Assembly: GCA_028751875.1 (NCBI GenBank)
Contig: CM054145.1
Coordinates: forward strand, 680,172 to 744,171
Direction: 5' to 3'
Length of the DNA: 64,000 nucleotides
Origin: Rapana venosa
Lineage: Eukaryota > Mollusca > Gastropoda > Neogastropoda > Muricidae
In this document: in pieces, positions 43,329-56,744 of the stretch
Numbering within the stretch: position 1 is the stretch's first letter
How the letters are laid out: each line of letters starts with the position of its first letter
Made by a program: the position numbers and the translations under genes
Notes under the pieces: generated by a model
Told to the model about the DNA's origin: nothing
The model's database searches: none
Seen by the model: the letters and a program-made list of their open reading frames with translations, nothing else

Positions 43329-43429
43329 TGTGTTAATCGCTATGGTCTTGATATGGGATGTTGTCATGGTTTGTCTGGTGTGGGGCTATAGGACGCCGTT
43401 ATTTTACCTTGTTTCTGTGCCACCTTCCT

Positions 43430-43795
43430 GTCTTGAATGATGTCATCATAGTTACCCTATTCTTGTGTGATGATGTCATCATAGTTACCCTATTCTTGTG
43501 TGATGATGTCAGCATTTTCAGCACTCTTGTGCAGTGATGTCATCATTCTCAACCTATTTGCATGGAAGGGTGTCAGCCTTTTCAGCCGATTCTTGTGTGA
43601 GGATGTCATCATTTTCAACCTATTTGCACGCAATGGTGGCATCATATTCAGCCTATTCGTGTGTGTGTGTGGTGATGTCATTATTTTCAGCTTTCTTGTG
43701 CAATGATGTCATCATTTTCAACCTATTTGCACACGATGGTGTCATCATTTTCAGCCAGTTCTTGTGTGATGATGAAATAAAATTCAGCGTTGAAA
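43430..43795 (+). repeat. About 40-bp minisatellite (GATGATGTCATCATTTTCA)
   Basis: About nine units alternating TTCTTGTGTGATGATGTCAT and CAACCTATTTGCACGCAATG. The word TGATGTCATCA is a near-perfect palindrome. Confidence 0.88.
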
Positions 43796-44049
43796 CCGCA
43801 TATATATGGTCACTAATGCCAGTGACTGTCTCGGTTGTCAAATGTTGATGTTATCTGTGAACTGCCAGAACAGCTTTACAGGAGGACTTTTTCAGAGTTG
43901 GGGTCAAGGATCCAGTAACAAATGGCCGTGGTCGTCCTTGTGGGTCAGTATCATTGTTCTCCCCAGAAGATATCAACACAAAAGTAGTACTGCTGACGGT
44001 GTCCAAACCCACTCCTTAATTAACGATAGTCCTGCTGAGACAGCTTCTG

Positions 44050-44995
44050 TGAGGATGGCACATAAAGCTCTTTTGGCACACACACAAACACAGTGGTCCT
44101 ATGGCATGTACAGTTATTTTGGCACACACACACACACACACAAACACACAGTGGCCCTATGGCATGTACAGCTCTTTTGGCACACACACAAACACACAGT
44201 GGCCCTATGGCATGTACAGCTCTTTTGGCACACACACAAACACACACAGTGGCCCTATGGCATGTACAGCTCTTTTGGCACACACAAACACAGTGGCCCT
44301 ATGGCATGTACAGCTCTTTTGGCACACACACACACACAGTGGTCCTATGGCATGTACAGCTCTTTTGGCACACACAAACACAGTGGTCCTATGGCATGTA
44401 CAGCTCTTTTGGCACACACACACACACAGTGGCCCTATGGCACGTACAGCTCTTTTGGCACACACAAACACAGTGGTCCTATGGCTTGTACAGCTCTTTT
44501 GGCACACACACAAACACACACAGTGGCCCTATGGCATGTACAGCTCTTTTGGCACACACACACACAAACACAGTGGTCCTATGGCATGTACAGCTCTTTT
44601 GGCACACACAAACACAGTGGTCCTATGGCATGTACAGCTCTTTTGGCACACACACACACACACAGTGGCCCTATGGCATGTACAGCTCTTTTGGCACACA
44701 CACAGTGGCCCTATGGCATGTACAGCTCTTTTGGCACACACACAGTGGCCCTATGGCATGTACAGCTCTTTGGCACACACACAATACACCACAGTGCTAT
44801 GGCATGTCAGCTCTTTGGCACACACACACACAGTGGCCCTATGGCATGTACAGCTCTTTTGGCACACACAAACACACACAGTGTCTCTATGGTACATAAG
44901 GCTCTGGCACCCACACACACACAGTGTCTCTATGGTACATAAGGCTCTGGCACGCACACACACACGTGTCCCTTATAAGGCTTTTTGGCACACCT
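44050..44995 (+). repeat. About 47-bp minisatellite with CA spacers, about 20 units
   Basis: CAGTGGCCCTATGGCATGTA / CAGCTCTTTTGGCACACACA plus variable (CA)n. Frames of up to 378 codons are open through it but are purely repetitive and carry no domain. Confidence 0.95.
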
Positions 44996-45907
44996 AGTGT
45001 TTCCAGGCTACAGAGGGCTCTTTGCTATACATACTGTCCCCACCTGGACATTCTGGGTTCAGCATCTCTCTGGACACTGTCTAACTGCCCTTTATGGTGC
45101 CGGTCATTTCTCTCTACCGTCACTGTCTTGAACTTGTTTTCCACAGGTCTGACCATGGCCACAGTAACTGTGCTGTTCCAGTGTGTGCAGCAGCTATAGC
45201 ATGTGACATGATCCAAAATATCTATTTTGTTTTTTACATATTTAAGTGTGGAGGGTTGCGAGAAGTTGTTTTTGCTGAAATGTATGCCACTAATGACCAT
45301 ACCTCACGTCCTTATCCAGCTGTCAGTGCTGCAATGCCCTGAGGAAAGCCTGGCTAGACTGAAGGCTGTAATGTAGCCAGGGAACTATAGTTTGGGTTTG
45401 ACACCATAGTCACTGTCTTTTTCCTGACATGGGTATTTCCTTTGGAGCATGCATTGATAGTCAGTCACCTTGCTGTTCCTTTAGGCTGTGAATAGATATG
45501 GATAGATAGATGTGAATTATAATCCTTTGGGCCATGAAATGAAGATGGCAGTTTTTTGTTTTTAGAAGAGGTGAATTTATGTTCCTTTTTGGATGTGAAT
45601 TCAAGCTGTCACATCTCTACTTGTTTCAGGATCAGTGTAAACTCAAGCTGTCACATCTCTACTTGTTCCAGAATTGGTGAATTCAAGCTGTCTGTGACAT
45701 GACCATTTTCTCTCAGATGTGCATCGGCCCTACCCTGTTATCACCAGGTTTAGATTGCATCACAATCTCAATATTAATTTTCTGCTGGTGTGTTTTGGGG
45801 GTTTTTTTGTTTGCTGCTTCTTTTTTTTTATATATATAAAGAGACATAATTGTAACAGAATCAAACTTTGATTTTAAAAATAACACACTCTTCTCTCTCC
45901 AACCCCC

Positions 45908-45938
<31 letters not shown>

Positions 45939-45954
45939 TTCCCCACCTCCCATA
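44996..45954. other. Unique sequence, short repeats, poly-C
   Basis: Three copies of TCAAGCTGTCACATCTCTAC or part of it at 45610-45690, and a poly-C run at 45908-45938. No gene seen. Confidence 0.55.
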
Positions 45955-46300
45955 GGGGATGGGATAGCCTGGTGGTTAGAGTGATGTATTCGTGATCTGC
46001 TGACCCGGGTTCGATTCTCGTTCAAGAGGATTTTCCCTCTGGACTTAACATCAGTGCCGACTCCACCCTCCCCAAAAGTCTTTCGGATGAGACTATAAAC
46101 CGAGGTCCCATGTGTGAACGCATGCAGAACATCTTGCGCACATGGTAAAACCCATTCAGCTTTTTGGAAGAGTAGGCCATTGTGTGTCGGTGGGAATGGA
46201 TGACAACATTTACAAAACTGCATACACACGGGAACAGGGTGGAAAAAAAGCGTATGAGTGCTTATTCCATTATCCACGAAAGAAAAGAATAAAATAAAAT
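45955..46300 (+). mobile_element. SINE family B, full copy with tRNA head, + orientation
   Basis: GGGGATGGGATAGCCTGGTG (box A-like TAGCCTGGTGG) and GGGTTCGATTCTC (box B), then GGATTTTCCCTCTGGACTTA / ACATCAGTGCCGACTCC, the body with GACTATAAACCGAGGTCCC, and an end in GAGTGCTTATTCCATTATCC with an AAAATAAAAT tail. Confidence 0.9.
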
Positions 46301-46675
<375 letters not shown>

Positions 46676-47311
46676 TCAAGAGACCAGTACAGTGCTAAAA
46701 CAACTTCCCATGAAGTTAATTATTTAAGGAAGAAATGAAGTCATCTTTCCTTTACCGTGGGAAGTTGTACACCGTTGGTATTCACTTGAACTAGACTACC
46801 TCTTTACTCGTTATTGACCAAAAGAGTTTTCTACATATAGCAGCGCACCGTTCATTTGCTGAGGAAGAGTTTGTACTTATGTTCAGTTGTCCTCCAATGG
46901 TTGTATTGAGTTGTGTGTAGGCTGGCTGAGTTCTCTGCGCGCCTGTGTTGTTAGTTGCACTGAGGTTGACCTGTAGTGCTTCCTTACAGGGGTGCTGTGC
47001 TGTGCTGTGCTCTGAACAAACAGGGGCTGTGGAGGAATTAGGGGGCTGTAAACGACAGGACTGGGTTGGATTGGAGGTAATAATGGACTGCTTTTCTTGA
47101 GGGAGTGTTTGATGTGCAATTCCTTGTTCAGATTTGGGCGTTGATGGTTTTTCTTTGATTTGATTTGAGCTCATTTTTTGGGGGGGTTGAGTTTACTTCA
47201 ATTATTGTTGTTTGATTTCTTCGGTTTGGGTTTTATTTATGGTTGATTTGTGACCCCAGACACCTCCATTTAAATAGTACCTACTTGTTTGCTTTTTGGG
47301 CTGAGCTTCTG

Positions 47312-47357
<46 letters not shown>

Positions 47358-47639
47358 TGTGTGTGTGTCCATGTGCAGGCAGTGTTGGTTGGTCGTTTCA
47401 CTGGAAATGTTCATTACTTTTTATTACAGTTTCTTGTTACGAAACTTGCTCACTCTGGGTTTGTTTTGTTGTTGGTTTTTATTTCATGCTCTTCATTTGT
47501 GATCCAAACATTTTTTTGTGGAAAAAAACACCCTATTAAGCTGTTTTTCATTGTCCTTTTACCTCAAAGATATGCGAAAAAGCCAGTCAGGAATAACGAA
47601 AAGGTACCTTCTTTGTCAAAGTCTTCTTTTCCAGTCCTC
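46676..47639. other. No recognised gene
   Basis: Unique T-rich sequence with a TG run at 47314-47375. Confidence 0.5.
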
Positions 47640-48345
47640 GGACTTCACACTGTAGTTCACACCTAGACCTCTGCCAGCTTTTGATTCTGGAAAAAAAACA
47701 ACCTTACTTTTGATTCCTCTTGACTTGTCAGTAGCATTTGGCACCGCAGACACTTCATTCTTCTCCCCCACTTTCACAAAACATGTGCTGTCAATGGCAT
47801 AGCCCTTTCTTGGTTCAGATAGTATCCCACTGATAGTTTCCAGACAGTTGTAGACAATGCTCAGTCCAAGATATGCTGTTTACAATAACTGTCTTCAGTC
47901 CGGCTAGAATATGGAGGAGTCCCACAGAGATCAGTTCTGTACCCTCTCCTCTTTACTGCTTGTCTTGTTCAAATAGTGAGATCAGTTGTCATTTTGATAT
48001 TGGTGTTTCTCAGTTTAAAGTAACAATTCTCCTGAAGCCAGCTGTCTTTTGGCAGACATAATTATTGTGTATATATACTATTGTCTCCAAGATGTTTAAC
48101 TAAAAGGGGATAATTCAGAACAAATGACAACTAACTGCAAAAAACCAAAAGTCGTCCTCACAGACCTGTACTAAACAGAAACCCTTCCTAATCGGAACAC
48201 ATGCAGTGGAACTGGTAATGCATCAGTTCCTCTTCTCTGTCTGCAGTCCCTGTGTCGTGTGTGCAGCACTTTGATTTGTCTCTGCAAGATAGAGCGCTTA
48301 TATAAATCCCATTTATTGTTTATTTATTATTATTTATGTCTCCAC
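47640..48345 (+). mobile_element. Decayed L2-like LINE 3' fragment
   Basis: Recognisable pieces across frames: LDLSVAFGTAD (RT motif A region, catalytic Asp altered), FPDSCRQCS, and GGVPQRSVLYPLLFTACL corresponding to the GVPQGSVLGPVLFTLYT block of the element at 14185. The 3' end is TTTGTCTCTGCAAGATAGAG / CGCTTATATAAATCCCATT with (ATT)n. Many stops; part of the RT and the C-terminal domain are deleted. Confidence 0.75.
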
Positions 48346-49552
48346 AAGTCAATGGATGTCAGTGACACCAGCAGTGATGGGGTCTGTCCCTTTGGTTAGC
48401 TGAGCATGAACTCATGTATACACTCAAAACACAAAACAACAACAACAACAGAGACAAACAACAACCCTCCTTGTCTAAGTGAAGGATCCTGGGAAGCAGG
48501 TCACCGTGACCCGAAAGCCAGAGGCAGGTTTCGTTCATTGTGAATTTTCATTCAAAATCATTTTTCAAAGATTACTTTGTCCACATATTTTTCTTCAAAT
48601 GCAAGATTTTTGTTTTTTGTTTACATGATCACACAAATATTGAAATGAATATATTGTCCATGATCTGCTGATATTCTTTTCTGACAAAAACAGTGCATTT
48701 TTTTTTTCTTTTGGTTTTGGAATGTTTTTATTTTGGGTTTTAAAGGAACTGTGGAGAATGTGCTTGGTTGCAGGACTGTTGTGTATCGAAGTTTGTGTAT
48801 TGACGTGTTTGATGCTTCCCTTGTGGCAAAGAGTAAACCTTGATCAGTATAGAGCGCACGCACACACACAACATACACGCACATTCGCACGCACGCACAC
48901 ACACACTTGAACTTGATATTGGAGATGGGTGTCCAATTTGCATGACCAAATTAATCAGCCTGCAGCCATGTCTGGGCATTGATTGTTGATTGATGTTTTG
49001 TTCAGCCCCAAAAGCTTGGATTTTTTCCCCGGGGGGGGGGGGGGGGTTTGAAAAATTGGGGATGGGGTCTTTTTGTAAAGAAGCACATTTTCCTTTACAA
49101 TTGTTATGTTCGTTTATTTACGTATTTATTTTTTCATAAATTTAATTTATTACTTTCACTATTTTGTTTCATTTGTTTATATTTGGTGTGTTTTGTGTAT
49201 ATACCTGTGTGAAAGAGAGATTTGTGATATTAACTGCATAGAACTTGTGGATTAACTCTTTTGGCCTGTGTTTTAGTGGGAGAGGGATAATGATGTAGAT
49301 TACGCGCGTGTGTGTATGTGTGTGTGTGTGTTATTGATATGATGTTGTCATTCTTTATACCAAGTTGAGTGTGACATTCAAGCTGTTGTTATCATGACTG
49401 AACAAAGAAAAGTTTTGTACGAAGAAGCTGGCTCTTGGGTTTGTTTTGTTTGTGTTGTCGTTGCGCTTATAATTAACCCCACAGGGGTATAAACAGCATC
49501 CCCACCTTCTGGAAATTCTGTGCCAGAAATTTCCTTTTTATCTATCACTCTC
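48346..49552. other. No recognised gene
   Basis: Unique A/T-rich sequence with a poly-G run at 49031-49046 and TG at 49305-49330. Confidence 0.5.
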
Positions 49553-49626
49553 TTTGCTTCTGAGGTCTCTGATGCCTCGCTCCCCTACGACCACATAGGT
49601 TGTGGGACACCTGTACCTTTACCTTC
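49553..49626 (+). mobile_element. tRNA/5S-like chimeric SINE, 3' fragment
   Basis: GAGGTCTCTGATGCCTCGCT / CCCCTACGACCACATAGGTT and the TTTACCTT tail match the last 70 bases of the family. It is heavily 5' truncated. Confidence 0.75.
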
Positions 49627-49743
49627 TGTCTTTTCCCTTACTTTTCTATCAACTCTCTGGCTTATTTTCTGCCTTCCCAGTCCACTCTCCTGCCTTTCTT
49701 TCCCAAGCAAATCTGTCACATACTCTTTTTGTCATGATATGTT

Positions 49744-49813
49744 GAATGCAAGCGCTCTGATTTGTCTTTGCAAGATATAGCGCTATACAAATTTCATTTA
49801 TTATTATTATTAT
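49744..49813 (+). mobile_element. L2-like LINE 3' tail fragment
   Basis: GCGCTCTGATTTGTCTTTGC / AAGATATAGCGCTATACAAA then (ATT)n. The identical word is at 62549-62590, and a related tail is at 51240-51306 (AGATTTACAAGATTAGCGC). Confidence 0.65.
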
Positions 49814-50084
49814 ATGACATTTCGCCTGTCATGTTTTCTTTCTGGCGACCAGGTAGTGGCGTGTAAACACTGGGATGGGCACAGGGTGTCCATTCTGCAG
49901 TGTTATTTGCCCGTATGGCATTTTTTATGTATGGTTTTGTTCTGTGGAATGTACAACAAACAACAACAGCCTTCCCTAAAGCAGCTGCATGGTATAACCC
50001 GCATCCCAAAGCTGAGGTGAAGCGCTGGAGGCCTTCTGCACACTGCTTTGTGTGATTGGGGAACTGGGGAACCTAGACAAGGAT

Positions 50085-50295
50085 TATAAGGTTACGGGAA
50101 TGGTAAGGCAGCAGAAACAGTGGCAGTAGTGTGGGTGGATTAAAAAACATAAGATTACAGGCGTGGTAAGGCAGCAACATTAGAAGCAACATTCGCAGCA
50201 ACAGTGAATAAACGATTACGGGCATGGTAAGGCAGCAACATTAGCAGCAACAGTGAATATACGATTACGGGCATGGTAAGGCAGCAACATCTGCC
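50085..50295 (+). repeat. About 45-bp minisatellite
   Basis: Four to five units of GATTACGGGCATGGTAAGGC / AGCAACATTAGCAGCAACAG / TGAATA. Confidence 0.88.
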
Positions 50296-50566
50296 GCTGC
50301 CTTCCACAGCCTGCCCTGCTGACCGGAACCACAGTTACCATGAACATGCACAGTGATCTTCTGCATACACACACTAAGGAGATCTATGCTAGCACTGGCA
50401 GGACTGCATGGGATCTGGCGTGGTGGATGTGCAAATACACACCCCACCACCGATGAGACTTGGAGCAGTGTAGTGACTGTGTACCCGCTGCCCTAAGAGA
50501 AATGCTGTTTTTGTAGTGCATGGACATGATCACTTGAGAACTGTGTATGTTTACAAAAAGTAAAGT

Positions 50567-50861
50567 GGGGACGGGATAGCTCAGTGGTCGGAGCACTCGC
50601 TTTTCCCCAGCCAAGTTAAGCAGCGTCGAGCGTGGTTACCAGTTGGATGGGTGACCGTTTGCGCGCCTTGGCTTCAGTACAGTTCACCCAGTTCCCCAGC
50701 TGTAAATGGGTACCTGCCCTCTTTAGGGTCAGGGAAGGTAAAGCAGCAAGGGAGAGGAGATGGGCGCCGCCCTCAATATGCTGGCCCTAGAGAAGTGAGG
50801 TCTCTGACGCCTCGCTCCCCTACGACCTTATAGGTTATGGGACTCCTTTACCTTTTTTTTT
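50567..50861 (+). mobile_element. tRNA/5S-like chimeric SINE, full copy (copy 4)
   Basis: Complete element from GGGGACGGGATAGC to CCTTTACC and an oligo-T tail. A 13-bp direct repeat TTTACAAAAAGTA lies at 50550-50562 and 50862-50874, the target-site duplication. Clean evidence that the family moved by retrotransposition. Confidence 0.92.
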
Positions 50862-51239
50862 TTTACAAAAAGTAGGTGTTTTACATATATGGATACTAAA
50901 AGTAAGTCCTGTACATGTGAATACCAAAGGTAGGTGTTATACATATGGACAGGTGGCTAAGGTCAGTGTTGCAGTGTGTTTGCAGTGTCCCCCCACACAC
51001 TGCTGCCCCTGCATGGAAGATTTCCCCCTGCCCCCTCCCTGTCAAGAAAGCTGTTTATACACTGAGGGCATCAACAGTGAGTACTTACTTTCTACTTGAG
51101 ATCCTCCCCTCTTATCTGTTCCTACTTTTCAATAGCTACCTTCACCTCCACCACCCCTACCTAAACATATGTGTTATAAATGTGATATCTGTTTATCCTG
51201 GTATTTGTGGACGGTTGCATGTGTGTGAACGATTTGAAT

Positions 51240-51306
51240 GCTAGCACTTCAGATTTACAAGATTAGCGCTATATAAATCCCATACATTATTATTATTATT
51301 ATTATT
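51240..51306 (+). mobile_element. L2-like LINE 3' tail fragment
   Basis: GATTTACAAGATTAGCGCTA / TATAAATCCCATACATT then (ATT)n, like the tail of the 13944-16533 element. Confidence 0.6.
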
Positions 51307-52440
51307 ACATTCTGCTGTGTGAGGGCTGGTTGCCCACAGGCATGAATGCATGCACGCACCTGCATACAAAAATACATGCATGCGCATACACTATATGCAC
51401 ACACACACTACATGCACACACATATCCACACATCCATTAATGAATTTTCTCCTTTTTTTAATTTAGAATGTTGATGGATGCATAATGTTGCTATGTGTAT
51501 TAACATAAGAAGTCTTGGATGATGGTTGATTGAAAATAGCAAATACATCATCATGTCATGGAATTGATTGCACACACAAAATTCTTGCTTCAGAGGAATG
51601 TTAACTCAACTTTTTATCTTCAAAGTTGATGGTGGTACATTGCCAACCAGCCATACCATGCCAAAAGTTTTTCATGTGTGCTATGTTGTGCTACACATCT
51701 TCTCTTCTCTTCTCTGAGACTAGCAACCAGACTCTCTCCTCTGTCGTGGTGGGCAAGTTAAGCTTCAAGTAACACTCTTTTGTTAATGGTAGTTACATTA
51801 ACACAGTCAATGAATCACAAATGCTCTCTCTCTCGTCATCTCTCTACTCCACTTCTCTCTCTCTCTCTTCTCTCTCTTTTCTTTCTAACTCATACTGTTC
51901 TCCTCTCTCTCTTCTTGCATTATACACCAGTAATACTCTTATTACTGTCAGTTAACTCAGTGATGATGATCATCATAGCTACATTCCAGCAATACCATAC
52001 CCAGTTTCTTCTTTCTTTGGCTGAAACTTGTGAGGTTTTAAACTCAGACTGTTCTCCTACATACCATCTTCTTGAATAACACTTAAATCTGACGCTTATA
52101 TCAGCATTTTAAAAAATGTCATCTATTTCTACCGACACACCATGGCCTGAGCTTGTTCAGAAAAGTGGACATGGATTGAACAAGATTGCCTAGGATGTGT
52201 TGATGCTGAGGGCCGTGGCTAATTAAAGTGTTAGCCAACAGACTGGAATGAGACGAGTCTGCACATCATTATGCTGGCACCGAGGACAAGGTGTCTTCCA
52301 CCATGGCTCTGTGAGTGAGATTCGAACCAGTGACCCTTTGGATCAAACATCATACGTCATACCCACTCACTAAGTAGGCCCCTCATCACCTTCAGTGTAA
52401 AATCACCTTACAGGCCCTCACTTTGGTCACAGATTTCACA
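51307..52440. other. No recognised gene
   Basis: CA at 51385-51430 and CT-rich at 51825-51915; otherwise unique. Confidence 0.5.
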
Positions 52441-52449
52441 CACACACAC

Positions 52450-52660
52450 ACCTAAAAGTCCTTCAGATGAGATTATAAACCTAGGTCCTGGGTAGGAACA
52501 CATGCAGAACATCATGCACACATTAAAACCCCTTCTGCTTTTCAGAAGAGTAGGCCACTGAGTGTTGGTAGGAATGGATGATAAAATTTACAAAACTGCA
52601 TAGGGGACTGGATGTAAAGAAAACCCAGATGAGTGCTTATCCATTATCAAAAAGAAGGAA
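52450..52660 (+). mobile_element. SINE family B, body fragment, + orientation
   Basis: AAAGTCCTTCAGATGAGATT / ATAAACCTAGGTCC, TGCAGAACATCATGCACACA, AAGAGTAGGCCACTGAGTGT and GTGCTTATCCATTATC match the 3' two thirds of the copy at 45955. Confidence 0.8.
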
Positions 52661-52879
52661 CAAAATAACACACACACACACACAGGGGGAAAATACGGAA
52701 GAGAGAAAAAGTGAAGATAAGAGAATTGTGCACCTGGCCTTAGGCTAAAAATAGCACGTGGACGTGACAAGCAAGAGGAGACAACAACCGTCAAAGGAAG
52801 TTTACCAAGTTCCTCAAAATCAATCAGACAAGACATGTGCGTGTATACATGGGTGAACCGTCCACTACCACCTCTTCAC

Positions 52880-53162
52880 TGACTGTCTTCATTCAAAAAC
52901 AACAAAACAGAGCTCCAGAGAAGGACGGCAAGTGAAGGAGTGCACCGCTGTTCACTGAAGGGAAGGCTAGGCCTAGTCTGGGCTACTGCGAAGTTGTGGA
53001 AGTTCAGGTAGACAGTGCTGAAGTGTGTGGACAGTTTAGCTGGCGGAGTTGTTTACACTCCCTACATGTGCGGTGTGCTAGCCTAACCCTGGACTATTGC
53101 TCAACACGCTGATAGTTCTGGACTGTGTTGTTTGGGGGACTAGGACTGATCACAGAAATCAG
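52880..53162 (+). promoter_or_regulatory. Candidate untranslated first exon of gene 2
   Basis: A stretch of balanced base composition without repeats ends in AGAAATCAG|GTGAGT, a strong donor at 53163. It contains no long open frame. It lies about 7.4 kb upstream of the ATG at 60594, and the coding exon could start at an acceptor CCACAG ending at 60588. No TATA box was seen. Transcription start and link to gene 2 are inference. Confidence 0.25.
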
Positions 53163-53168
53163 GTGAGT

Positions 53169-54424
53169 AGTTTTAGCCATAAATTTATAAAGGTAAGACT
53201 GCGTTTTTCCCCGGGGTTTTAAATGTGTCAGGTTTGTTGTTGTTTCCAATGTGTGGCCCTGTCTCTACTTGGTTTTGAACAAACACTTCGGCCTGAACAA
53301 AGAATGTGACGCAAGTTATCTTTTTTTCTCTAACCGAGAACTTTGATCGAGAAAGTGAGTGTCATACAAGCAAGCAAGTTCGTGCACCTGTACGCCCGAT
53401 AGATGATTCATGAGGTGCCCCCCCAGATAGCCTAGTCCCGGAAGCGCGCACGAGCGTGTGTGTGTGCTGTACGTACGTACGAATGTGTAGGCATACACAC
53501 ATGTGTCCGTCACTACGTGTGTGTACGTGTGTGTGCGCTTGCGTGTGTACACATGCGTGTGTACATGTATGTGTCACATTGTGTGACTAAACAGTCTAAA
53601 GACAAGCCAGTAGGTCTGGGCCAAAATCATGATATTGCAAGCCATGGGCCTACTTCATCCTAAAGCACTGCACCAGCCAACAGTAAACACAGGGCAGGCA
53701 CTCAATCAATTAGTAGGTCAGTCAGTGTGAAGGGGAACACTAGGCTAGGCTAGTAGATGTGAATTCCACAGGTCTGCTGGCCAGTCAGAGCTCTAAGCCC
53801 CTCAGGGCTGTTCACAGCACTGTGTGTGACTTCTGACTTTGATCAGTGTGGGGTTAATGGTAATCCACTGATTGATTTAGGACACTTAACCTCTACACCT
53901 ATATATTATATGGCTGGGGGTACTTATGTTAGCTTAAACTTGTTAGGAGTTAAAGCAAAATTCTGACCAGTCTGCTCACAGCATGGCTGTGTCCCAGATT
54001 ATTTGTAAACACAAGTACATTGTGACTGTGAAAACATACAGCAGCATATCTTTGCTCATATTGCATGGCATGTACACACACATATAATTGTGCAGGTGCA
54101 CAAGTTCACTAGAAGGGAAACACATCCCATGCACATAGTATATAAATACACTACAAGTCGCAACAACACAACAACAAACACACACACCTTACCAGTACAA
54201 CACACACCACATCAGGTGAATGAAGTAAGGACATGTTACTTAACACAGTTGCTGCAGTACTAGTGTCAGTGTCATGTAATGGGATTTATAGTCATGCTGG
54301 GATCCTGTCATGACCATAGTCAGTTTGGTAATGATCATATGAAACTGGAACGAGAGATGTGGGGGAAAGGAATGTTCACCACTCTGACAATGAATGGTGT
54401 CCACTGTAGTGAAAAAAAGTATGT
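53169..54424. other. No recognised gene
   Basis: Unique sequence with a short GTGTGTAC-rich patch at 53455-53580. Confidence 0.45.
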
Positions 54425-54697
54425 TTTTTCGAGCCAGAAGGCCCATAGAGCCGGAGCTTATCCCGGTTTCTGTAGCGTTAAGCGAACTGATGGTTTTTTC
54501 ACCACCCCTGTGACAGGACGCTAGTCTGTCGCCAGATACTTCCCAGCAGAGCTGGTACCCATTGTAACCTAGGTGGAGTGAGGAAAATAGGAGTAAAGTG
54601 TCTTTCCCAAGGACACAACACCGAGCCGAGCGGGGATCGAACCCGCGACCTCTGGATCACGAGTTGACTGCCTAAACCACGCGACCACGGTGCCTCC
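54425..54697 (-). mobile_element. SINE family C, second copy
   Basis: The reverse complement matches 41362-41645: GGAGGCACCGTGGTCGCGTG head, GCGGGTTCGATCCCCGCTC box B, GTGTTGTGTCCTTGGGAAAG and a GGGCCTTCTGGCTCGAAAAA end. Confidence 0.9.
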
Positions 54698-56055
54698 TTC
54701 CACTGTAGTGAAGCCAGTGAAAAAAGAGGTAGACCTACACAGACTACAGAGTACAGGAGACATGTATGTATGTGCTACATTTACTGATTTAGTGGTGGCA
54801 TTGGTAGACCAGCACAGAATCGACAGCCGTGTACAGTATAGACTATAGGCCTGGTGGGATGACAAACACTATTATAGATCTATAGGTAATCCAATGTATC
54901 ACTTGCATAAAATGTATTGTACATAACACTTTAATCTTGTGTGTGTGTGTGTATGTTGCCTTTTCATTAATTTTAGATAAATTTAATAATGTAGAAGAAG
55001 ACTCCCCAAAAGATGAAATAAATTCCTAAACATCAAATAACAAAATCAACAAATGAAATAATACTAACACATTCAACAGTGTAGATATCTATAACAGAAA
55101 AATTAGTGTGAACAGTCGATTGGAAGAAAACAAAATGAAAAGAAAAAGACAACGGCACAAAGTGGCAATATGCCAATAGTCATGATACATGGAAGATAAA
55201 GTTGTGTACATGTGTATATACATATATATAATCAGTTATCACTGAACAGAGATTCTGTATATGATATGATTATAAATATCTCGGAAAATAACTGATGGGA
55301 GGTTTACTTCACTGCATCTAGTCTATTCTAGATAGACTGTTATTAAGTTTAATAGTGCGTTATATGTTTAAAGTCTTAAAAACTCTTAATACTAGTTAAT
55401 ACACAACACATTTTCCCAAATGCAGAATTAAGTTTTCCAAAATGAAAACTTGGTTACTTTTTTTTTGTTTGCTTTGTTTTTTGGGGGTTGTTTTTTTTTT
55501 TAAAGAAATGTTCATGTACCCATAAAAATTTTAATATGAAAAAGAGAACCTTAAACAGATTCACAAAGAGCTCAGTAATGATGACCTTTATGTCCATATT
55601 CCAGTTAACACATCAGGGGGGTAAATGAGAATTAAATTGCATTAATTAGTTGTCCTGTTTAATGACTAAAAGAGTTCCTTGGCCGCTATCTTAATCACAT
55701 TGTGGAAGCACATTCCTTAAATCATCACATGTCCTATTTAATTTATTAGCCAGGCCTCTTGTACAATACAACCATTTTCTGTTTTGGGTGTACATGCATG
55801 TGTGTGCATGCATGTGTGTGTGCGTGCGTGTGTGTGTGTGTGTGGTGCATGTGTGTGTGTACCAGTTCCCTGCTGCTGTGTGTGTGTGCTGTGTGTACAT
55901 GTAGTATTCATAAAATTTACATGCATATTGTGTGCTTGGGAAAAGGGGGGAGGATGTGTGCATTTGTGAATAGATACAGTGTAAACTGGCCTTAAGTTGT
56001 GATGAAGATCTATCACAATTGAAAACGTGTAAAACATTGTGAGGGTTGTGGCAAG
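54698..56055. other. A/T-rich stretch, no recognised gene
   Basis: Unique sequence with TG/CATG-rich sequence at 55790-55905. Confidence 0.5.
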
Positions 56056-56703
56056 AAGAGAGAAAATAGCCATAAGAACATTATCCGTTGCTAGAATAGC
56101 CATAAGAACAGTATCAGTTGCTAGAATAGCCATAAGAACATTATCAGTTGCTAGAATAGCCATAAGAACATTATCAGTTGCTAGAATAGCCATAAGAACA
56201 TTATCAGTTGCTAAAATAGCCATAAGAACAGTATCGGTTGCTAAGATAGCCATAAGAACATTATCATTTGCTAAAAATAGCCATAAGTCTAAGAACATTA
56301 TCAGTTGCTAGAATAGCCATAAGAACATTATCAGTTGCTAGAATAGCCATAAGAACATTATCAGTTGCTAGAATAGCCATAAGAACATTATCAGTTGCTA
56401 GAATAGCCATAAGAACATTACCAGTTGCTAGAATAGCCATATGAACATTATCAGTTGCTAGAATAGACATATGAACATTATCAGTTGCTAGAATAGCCAT
56501 AAGAACATTATCAGTTGCTAGAATAGCCATAAGAACATTATCAGTTGCTAGAATAGCCATAAGAACATTACCAGTTGCTAGAATAGCCATATGAACATTA
56601 TCAGTTGCTAGAATAGCCATAAGAACATTATCAGTTGCTAGAATAGCCATAAGAACATTATCAGTTGCTAGAATAGCCATAAGAACATTATCAGTTGCTA
56701 TCC
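56056..56703 (+). repeat. 30-bp minisatellite, about 21 units
   Basis: GCTAGAATAGCCATAAGAAC / ATTATCAGTT. As the unit is ten codons, frames encoding a repeated AILATDNVLM-type decapeptide are open for up to 138 codons on the minus strand. No domain or gene context. Confidence 0.95.
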
Positions 56704-56744
56704 TGCCTGTAGCGTAGGCTGGCAGTATGCATTATTTATTATTA

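Noticed and set aside
43806..44997. 378- and 298-codon plus-strand frames
   Set aside because: They translate a 47-bp tandem repeat with CA spacers; sequence is purely repetitive.
46791..47174. 127-codon minus-strand Ser/Thr/Gln-rich frame
   Set aside because: No recognised domain, no homologous neighbour and no splice evidence; length is possible by chance in this composition.
55738..56680. Minus-strand frames with repeated AILATDNVLM decapeptides
   Set aside because: A 30-bp minisatellite is open in frame by arithmetic; no signal peptide or neighbouring exon.
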